A DNA stretch of 10,006 bases from Rhodothermales bacterium (GTDB lineage: Bacteria > Bacteroidota > Rhodothermia > Rhodothermales > VXPQ01): positions 1-10,006 of the forward strand of contig JANQSQ010000106.1 in NCBI GenBank assembly GCA_028283985.1, written 5' to 3'. The translations under genes and the position numbers were made by a program. The notes below the pieces were generated by a model. It was not told the DNA's origin and did no database searches. It saw only the letters and a list, made by a program, of their open reading frames with translations. Positions 4,910 through 10,006 of this stretch are shown here, one piece after another (positions within the stretch are counted from its first letter, which is position 1; every line of letters starts with the position of its first letter).

Positions 4910-7900
4910 GAGTATCCCGCACATGCACCGAGGTTCTGGAAAAGGACGACGAACGGCGCCAGGAGGCGGATTCCCGGCCCCTTGAGACGTTCCGTTCCGT
5001 TCCGGCTTATGTGTTGCTCGGCGATCCCGGCGCCGGGAAGTCGACTGCGTTCGAGATGGAGTGCGAGGCGCTTGGGGAGAATGCCTTCTTGATTTCGGCC
5101 CGCGACTTTCGAACCTTCGATCCGCAGCACCATCCCGAATGGCGCGGCAAGACGCTCTTTATCGACGGGCTCGATGAGGTCCGGGCCGGTTCGTCGGATG
5201 CGAACACGTCGTTCGACGAGATTCGTAGCAGCCTCGACGCATTGGGCAAGCCACGTTTTCGCCTATCGTGCCGGGAAGCGGACTGGCTGGGGGCAAACGA
5301 CCGGGACCACCTGAAGACCGTTTCGCCGGATTCCACGGTGAAGGTGCTGCGGCTCGACCCCTTGACGTATGAGAATATTACTTCGATTCTGAATGACCAT
5401 CCGGACATTGACGATACCAGAGATTTTATTTTTGAGGCTGACAAAAGGGATGTAGCCGGATTTTTGGAGAACCCGCAGACCCTTAAACTGCTTGCCGATG
5501 TTGTTGGCGCGGATGGCGAGTGGCCCGCAAGCCGCAAAGAGCTCTTTGAGAAAGCGTGCGCCAGGATGGTTCGTGAGCACAATGAAGGGCATCGAGATGT
5601 ACACGATTCCAAGGAATCACTCTCATCTGAACAACTTCTCAATGCTGCCGGACGGCTCTGCGCCGTACAATTGATTTCGGGCGCTTATGGATATACGCGA
5701 CGAGGCGAGACGGACGAAAAGTATCCCGCTCTGGATCAGTGCGACTACGACCTTGCTGCGCTTCGTTCAGCGCTCGCCACGAAGTTGTTCAAGGGCGTAT
5801 CCAATAACCGCTTCACTCCGATCCACCGCCACATTGCCGAATTTCTTGCGGGTCGGTACCTTGCCGGCATTATCAAAGCAGGCGTGCCCGCCCGCCGCAT
5901 AATCGCGCTCATTACCGGAAAGGACAGTATAGTGGTCACGGAAATGCGAGAGATTTCCGGTTGGCTTGCGGCGCATTGCCAGGATGTCCGGACGTGGCTC
6001 GTCGAACAGGATCCTGTTGGGGTTGGGCTATACGGAAACATCCGGGAATTTTCTCTCGACGAAAAGCGTGCGTTGCTCGCCGCTTTGAACCGGGAGGCAT
6101 CCCGACACGGTTCCTCGGTATGGATGTGGCCCGCAGCTTTTCGGGGGCTCGCCACATCTGACATGGAACCCGAGTTCAGAAAGATATTGACCAGTTCCAG
6201 CCGGGAAGAAGCGCAGCAATGGGTTGTCTGTTTGGCGCTGCTTATTCTGCAAGAAGGCGAATGCCTGCCGGGGTTTTCCGAACTGCTGCTTGAAATCGTC
6301 CGCGACGAAACACGGTGGCCACGCGTCAATTACGCCGCCCTCGAAACCTTCATCCACAGCCCGGACAGTGCAGAAAAGACGAACAGGCTCAAAACGCTGC
6401 TGACAGATGTTCAGAGCGGGAGCGTTTCCGATCCCGACAAAAGGCTGCTTGCTATTCTACTGACCCGTCTTTATCCCCGGGAACTGCCGCCATCGGAAAT
6501 ATGGGATTATCTTTCTGGAGAAGGGGACGACGAAGAAGGCGAGTGGATCGGCGAGGCGGAGGAGCGGTATTATCTGTCCGAGAAAGGGACCTCATCATCC
6601 ATCGGAGGAGATATTGGGTTCTGGCTTACCGACCTTCTCGGGAAATCTTCGGACGAGCAGGTGGCCGAACTGCTCGATAATCTGAAAGAGCGGCTTTCCC
6701 GTTTACGCCCTGTTCTGGACGTGCGACTATTGCATGATCCTCCTCTGCAACTCCTGGCTCGCGGCCTGGAAGCGCATGGAGACGGACTGGACACGAAACG
6801 TCTGTACGACTGGCTTGACGTTGGTTTGGCCGCGCACGGCGGATTCTTAGGCAGTGACCAGGAAACCCTGTCCGAGGTTCGCTTGTGGCTGGAGCAACGC
6901 CCCGAACTGCAAAAGGCCATCCTCCTTGAAGGACTGCTCCGATGTCCCGAATCCGACGAATTCAGGCTGTGTGCATTCTACGTCCGAGACCGTTTGTACG
7001 GCGCGGACCGACCGGCCGATATCGGCTTCTGGTGCCTGGAACAGGCCGTTGCCTTGGTGGACACGAAGCAACATATTGCTAAACAGCTTCTTGAATGGGC
7101 TTTCCTTGCACATGACGATCCAGACCTTAATGAAGGGCTGTCGCTCGATGTCCTGAAAGAATACACGCGAAAAGGCGAGACGTTGAGCGCATACCTGGAT
7201 CGATTGCTTGCTCCTCCGTCCATTTCCCCGAAGGAACAGGAATGGCGAGAACGAAACAAAAAATATGCCGAAGAAAAACAGCAGGAAAAGGAAAAAGAGA
7301 TTGCCTATGTCCGCTCCAGCGAAGCCGCTTTACGCGAAAACCGGGCGGCGCCCCGCCTTCTTTACGAAATAGCGCGAAAGTATTTTAGTGGATTCGCGAA
7401 CTCTGGTGGACTAGGATTCGCTCCGGAGCGTTTTGCTATCGTCGAACGGGCAGGTTCTACCGGAGGGGTGCAGGCCGTCAAGCAATGGTTTCACGGCGAT
7501 CGGCATTTAACCGATGCGGCCTTGCAGGGACTTCGCGGCGTAATCGACAGAGAGGACGTTCCCGATGTCGAGGGGATTTTGGACCTGGAAATCCAGCGCC
7601 GTATGCATTACCTCGGCTTGCCTTTTCTGGCTGCTCTGGAGGAAATCGAAAGGACAACGCCCGAAGACGACGCATCGCAATGGGACGATGATCGGATTCG
7701 CAAAGCGGTCGTTTTCTATTACTGTTACGGAAATTACTTTCATATGCCCTCTGGGCACGGCTATCGTCCTGAATGGTATCGAACACTTCTTGCCGAACGC
7801 CCTGAAATCGTTGCGGAGGTGTTGGTCCAATACGGCCGCTGCGTATTTCAAACCGGTGACGATTATGTCGATCCCATGGCTGCCAAATTTCGCAGACTTG

Positions 7901-9273
7901 AATTAGACTCTGATCATGCGCAGGTCGCCACACACGCCGCCCTTTCCCTGCTCCGTTCTTTTCCGATTCGCCGCGCTCCGGAAGGTCAAAGTCATCTCTC
8001 GTCGCTGAATTATTTGCTCTGGGCCGCCATCAAGCATGCCGACGGGGCATCGCTGCAGGAACTGATCGAAAGCAAGCGGTCTTTGAAGAGCATAAGCGTT
8101 CCCCAGCGCGTCCGTTGGCTGGCGGCGGGGGCTATGGTTTGGCCCGGGAAATACACTGATCTTCTGAAGGATTTCGTACAGGAAGATCAGGAAAACCGTG
8201 TTCGTTATCTCAAGGCGTTCTTTGGAAGCCGCGGGCAACGGACTGCTTCCGAAAGGGCGAAACGCACATCGTCCTTCGTGGGGCGTGCATTGCTCGAGTT
8301 CGATGCATCGAGGGTTCTGTTATGGGAATTGCTTATTCGTCTTATTGGAAGCGTTGTCGGGTCTGATTGGCGGGGAGATCATGCAACCGATCTTGTCCAC
8401 AAACTGATTAAAGACCTTGTCGTTTGTCCCGAAGACAGCGCCAGCGATGCGCTGGCCAACCTTCTCGCCAGCCCGGCGCTCAAGCGCTGGCGCGACACAC
8501 TGAAGCAGGCCCAAGACAACCAGCGAACGATCCGCAGGGATGCCGGCTATCGCCATCCCGATATCGGGCAGATATGCAAGACGTTGAATAACCTTGCGCC
8601 TGCCAATCCCGCCGACCTTGCGGCCCTATTGGTAGACCGCTTGGACGAAATAGGCAGCAAGATTCGGAGGGGTCCTACTTCGGATTGGCGGCAGTACTGG
8701 AATGTCGATTCATACAATCGGCCGCTGCGAAAGGAACCGGAGGATGCCGAAAATTCGCATGATCCGTCGCCATGCCAGGAACCGGAAGAAGCCGAACACT
8801 CGCATGATTCGCCGCCACGCCAGAAACCGGAGGATGCATGTCGCGACAATCTGTTATCGGATTTGCAGGAAAAGTTGAGGCCATTGGGCATTGATGCCCA
8901 ACCCGAGGGACAGTACGCCAACGATACAGAAGCCGACATCCGCGTTTCCTACACGCATGCTTCCGCCGGATATTTTCAGGTGCCCGTGGAAATCAAGAAG
9001 AACTCGCATCGCAAGCTATGGAGTGCGATAAACGACCAGTTAATCGCGAAGTATACGATTGACCCGGACACGGACGGATACGGCATTTACCTTGTGTTCT
9101 GGTTCGGCGAAGAATATACTCAGCCGCCCCCCTCCGGCACCCGCCCGACCAATGCCAAAGAGATGGAAGAGCGTTTAGAGGTGTTGTTGTCGTCCGAAGA
9201 AGCCCGCAAAATTTCGGTGTGCGTTATCGATGTGAGCATACCAGAAGGTAAATCGGCCGGTAAAAAGCCCTAA
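4906..9273 (+). CDS. Large NACHT-type STAND NTPase with C-terminal PD-(D/E)XK-like nuclease domain
   Basis: This 1455-aa protein reads as three parts. Part 1 is a NACHT-like NTPase starting almost at the N-terminus: P-loop GDPGAGKST (39-47), Walker B TLFIDGLDEV (83-92), a sensor-like RFRLSCREADW (117-127), the NPQTLKLL helix (189-196) and IHRHIAEFLAGRYLAG (306-321), the motif that usually ends NACHT modules as HRTFQEYLAARYL. Part 2 (about 340-1270) is alpha-helical and repeat-like, with a Glu/Lys-rich helix near 775-805, and is the probable sensor or scaffold. After an acidic linker with tandem repeats (1277-1311), part 3 (about 1313-1455) carries Glu1342/Asp1344, then VPVEIKKNSH with Glu1362 and Lys1364, then Gln1378 and Tyr1383: a plausible restriction-like nuclease core. 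Related NACHT proteins sense phage and trigger suicide or DNA cleavage; that role is inferred here. It is translationally coupled to the DUF4143 ATPase and followed by a restriction gene. I know of no exact named defence system with this layout. Confidence 0.9.
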   Translation: MRVSRTCTEVLEKDDERRQEADSRPLETFRSVPAYVLLGDPGAGKSTAFEMECEALGENAFLISARDFRTFDPQHHPEWRGKTLFIDGLDEVRAGSSDANTSFDEIRSSLDALGKPRFRLSCREADWLGANDRDHLKTVSPDSTVKVLRLDPLTYENITSILNDHPDIDDTRDFIFEADKRDVAGFLENPQTLKLLADVVGADGEWPASRKELFEKACARMVREHNEGHRDVHDSKESLSSEQLLNAAGRLCAVQLISGAYGYTRRGETDEKYPALDQCDYDLAALRSALATKLFKGVSNNRFTPIHRHIAEFLAGRYLAGIIKAGVPARRIIALITGKDSIVVTEMREISGWLAAHCQDVRTWLVEQDPVGVGLYGNIREFSLDEKRALLAALNREASRHGSSVWMWPAAFRGLATSDMEPEFRKILTSSSREEAQQWVVCLALLILQEGECLPGFSELLLEIVRDETRWPRVNYAALETFIHSPDSAEKTNRLKTLLTDVQSGSVSDPDKRLLAILLTRLYPRELPPSEIWDYLSGEGDDEEGEWIGEAEERYYLSEKGTSSSIGGDIGFWLTDLLGKSSDEQVAELLDNLKERLSRLRPVLDVRLLHDPPLQLLARGLEAHGDGLDTKRLYDWLDVGLAAHGGFLGSDQETLSEVRLWLEQRPELQKAILLEGLLRCPESDEFRLCAFYVRDRLYGADRPADIGFWCLEQAVALVDTKQHIAKQLLEWAFLAHDDPDLNEGLSLDVLKEYTRKGETLSAYLDRLLAPPSISPKEQEWRERNKKYAEEKQQEKEKEIAYVRSSEAALRENRAAPRLLYEIARKYFSGFANSGGLGFAPERFAIVERAGSTGGVQAVKQWFHGDRHLTDAALQGLRGVIDREDVPDVEGILDLEIQRRMHYLGLPFLAALEEIERTTPEDDASQWDDDRIRKAVVFYYCYGNYFHMPSGHGYRPEWYRTLLAERPEIVAEVLVQYGRCVFQTGDDYVDPMAAKFRRLELDSDHAQVATHAALSLLRSFPIRRAPEGQSHLSSLNYLLWAAIKHADGASLQELIESKRSLKSISVPQRVRWLAAGAMVWPGKYTDLLKDFVQEDQENRVRYLKAFFGSRGQRTASERAKRTSSFVGRALLEFDASRVLLWELLIRLIGSVVGSDWRGDHATDLVHKLIKDLVVCPEDSASDALANLLASPALKRWRDTLKQAQDNQRTIRRDAGYRHPDIGQICKTLNNLAPANPADLAALLVDRLDEIGSKIRRGPTSDWRQYWNVDSYNRPLRKEPEDAENSHDPSPCQEPEEAEHSHDSPPRQKPEDACRDNLLSDLQEKLRPLGIDAQPEGQYANDTEADIRVSYTHASAGYFQVPVEIKKNSHRKLWSAINDQLIAKYTIDPDTDGYGIYLVFWFGEEYTQPPPSGTRPTNAKEMEERLEVLLSSEEARKISVCVIDVSIPEGKSAGKKP
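8734..8838 (+). repeat. 45-bp in-frame tandem repeat in the NACHT protein linker
   Basis: Two full 45-bp units (8734-8778 and 8779-8823) and a 15-bp partial third (8824-8838) encode 15-residue repeats of the type EPEDAENSHDPSPCQ. They correspond to residues 1277-1311. The unit is a multiple of three, so copy number can change without breaking the frame. The segment is acidic, Pro-rich and probably disordered, and separates the helical region from the nuclease-like domain. Confidence 0.88.
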
Positions 9274-9353
9274 TTTGTTGGCAACATGGAAAACCTGACT
9301 CCGTTTCCTTGCACGAAGTCGATATTCGCCTTGATCGAATCACGAACGCCCCT

Positions 9354-10006
9354 ATGCCCGGCCAGCTTTTCACGCATTATTTCCTGACCGACGGCATACG
9401 CGAGACGCCGGAGTGGAAAGCTTCGGTGGCCGACCGGGAGACGTTCGATTCGTTCAGGGAGGGTGTGGCCCGGCGTTATGAGGCGCTCCTCCGGTCCCGT
9501 GATCCTAACGAATCTGTCACCGAGCAGGACCTGATTCGTCCGGTGCTGGATCTGCTGGGATGGGAGGATTACCTGCCGCAGCAGGGCGCGGCGCGCAACG
9601 AGGATATCCCTGACCACCTGCTTTTTGCAGATGCCGCATCGAAGGCGCAAGCCGGCGCCCGCGCTAACTCGCAGGATCGGTATTTGGATGCGCTGGCGAT
9701 AGAGGAAAGCAAGCGTTTCGGCCTGCCTCTTGACAATCGCGACGGGAGCGACCGGGTGCAGCGCGGTACGCCGCACGGCCAGATACTGCGGTATCTGTCG
9801 ACCGCCGAGACCGTTACGGACGGACGCATCCGCTGCGGCATCCTGACCAACGGCGGGGTCTGGCGTCTCTACGACCACCGCGCGCGGCCCCGCGCCCGCG
9901 GCTACTTCGAGACCGATCTGGCGGACCTGCTCGAACCTGGCAACGAAGACGCGCTACGGGTTTTCCATCTGCTGTTCCGCTGCGCGTCGTTCGTGCCCGA
10001 ACCGGG
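9354..10006 (+). CDS. N-terminal part of a type IIG-like restriction-modification enzyme (3' truncated by the window)
   Basis: The frame from ATG 9354 stays open to the window end, giving 217 codons. It looks like the N-terminal nuclease and helical part of the large single-chain Eco57I-like restriction-methylase proteins, usually well over 1000 aa. Motifs are MPGQLFTHYFLTDGI at the start and TEQDLIRPVLDLLGW (57-70). The catalytic set is Pro86-Asp87 in IPDHLLF, Glu118-Ser-Lys120 in LAIEESKRFG, and Gln143/Tyr147 in QILRYL. GILTNGGVWRLYD (162-174) follows. PD...ExK plus QxxxY is the signature of a PD-(D/E)XK nuclease. The methyltransferase and target-recognition parts, expected downstream, are outside the window. 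The start is chosen by the recognisable N-terminus; no Shine-Dalgarno is evident and the frame is open further upstream, so a TTG at 9309 is possible. It lies 80 bp after the NACHT gene on the same strand and may be co-transcribed. Confidence 0.88.
   Translation, partial: MPGQLFTHYFLTDGIRETPEWKASVADRETFDSFREGVARRYEALLRSRDPNESVTEQDLIRPVLDLLGWEDYLPQQGAARNEDIPDHLLFADAASKAQAGARANSQDRYLDALAIEESKRFGLPLDNRDGSDRVQRGTPHGQILRYLSTAETVTDGRIRCGILTNGGVWRLYDHRARPRARGYFETDLADLLEPGNEDALRVFHLLFRCASFVPEP

Noticed and set aside
8734..8838. CRISPR-like array
   Set aside because: The units are directly adjacent without spacers, in frame within a coding sequence, so this is a protein-coding tandem repeat.
9270..9878. 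Minus-strand frame of 202 codons near the window end
   Set aside because: It is the antisense of the type IIG-like enzyme, whose nuclease motifs are intact on the + strand.

Overview
The window looks like chromosomal DNA from a bacterium of the Bacteroidota/Rhodothermota/Chlorobiota group, moderately GC-rich. Three things point there: a TonB-receptor tail followed by a HmuY-type lipoprotein, three lipoproteins in a row, and several genes without a clear Shine-Dalgarno sequence. This placement is an inference from gene content, not from a marker gene.

Region 1 (1-2381, all + strand) is envelope and housekeeping DNA: the last 30 codons of a probable TonB-dependent receptor, a HmuY-like lipoprotein that contains no histidine, a lipid-anchored azurin/auracyanin-type blue-copper protein with all four copper ligands, and a small lipoprotein of unknown role.

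Region 2 (2382-3649) is a junction. It holds a near-palindrome, six tandem copies of an 11-bp unit, a 44-codon remnant of a winged-helix C-terminus on the minus strand, a minus-strand pair of small translationally coupled genes (57 aa, then a 169-aa membrane protein), and a perfect 16-bp inverted repeat just before the next gene. The two palindromes are inverted copies of one 34-nt element (29/34 identical), and the differences keep the stem paired.

Region 3 (3650-10006, + strand) looks like an anti-phage defence island: an AAA ATPase with a DUF4143 domain (419 aa), overlapping by ATGA with a 1455-aa NACHT-type STAND NTPase that carries a PD-(D/E)XK-like nuclease domain at its C-terminus, then the first 217 codons of a type IIG-like restriction-modification enzyme that runs off the window. 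The ATPase and NACHT genes are almost certainly one translationally coupled unit, possibly controlled by the palindrome in front of it. This pair, with the paired hairpin elements, is the best candidate here for an undescribed system. The defence role is inferred from domains and neighbours only.
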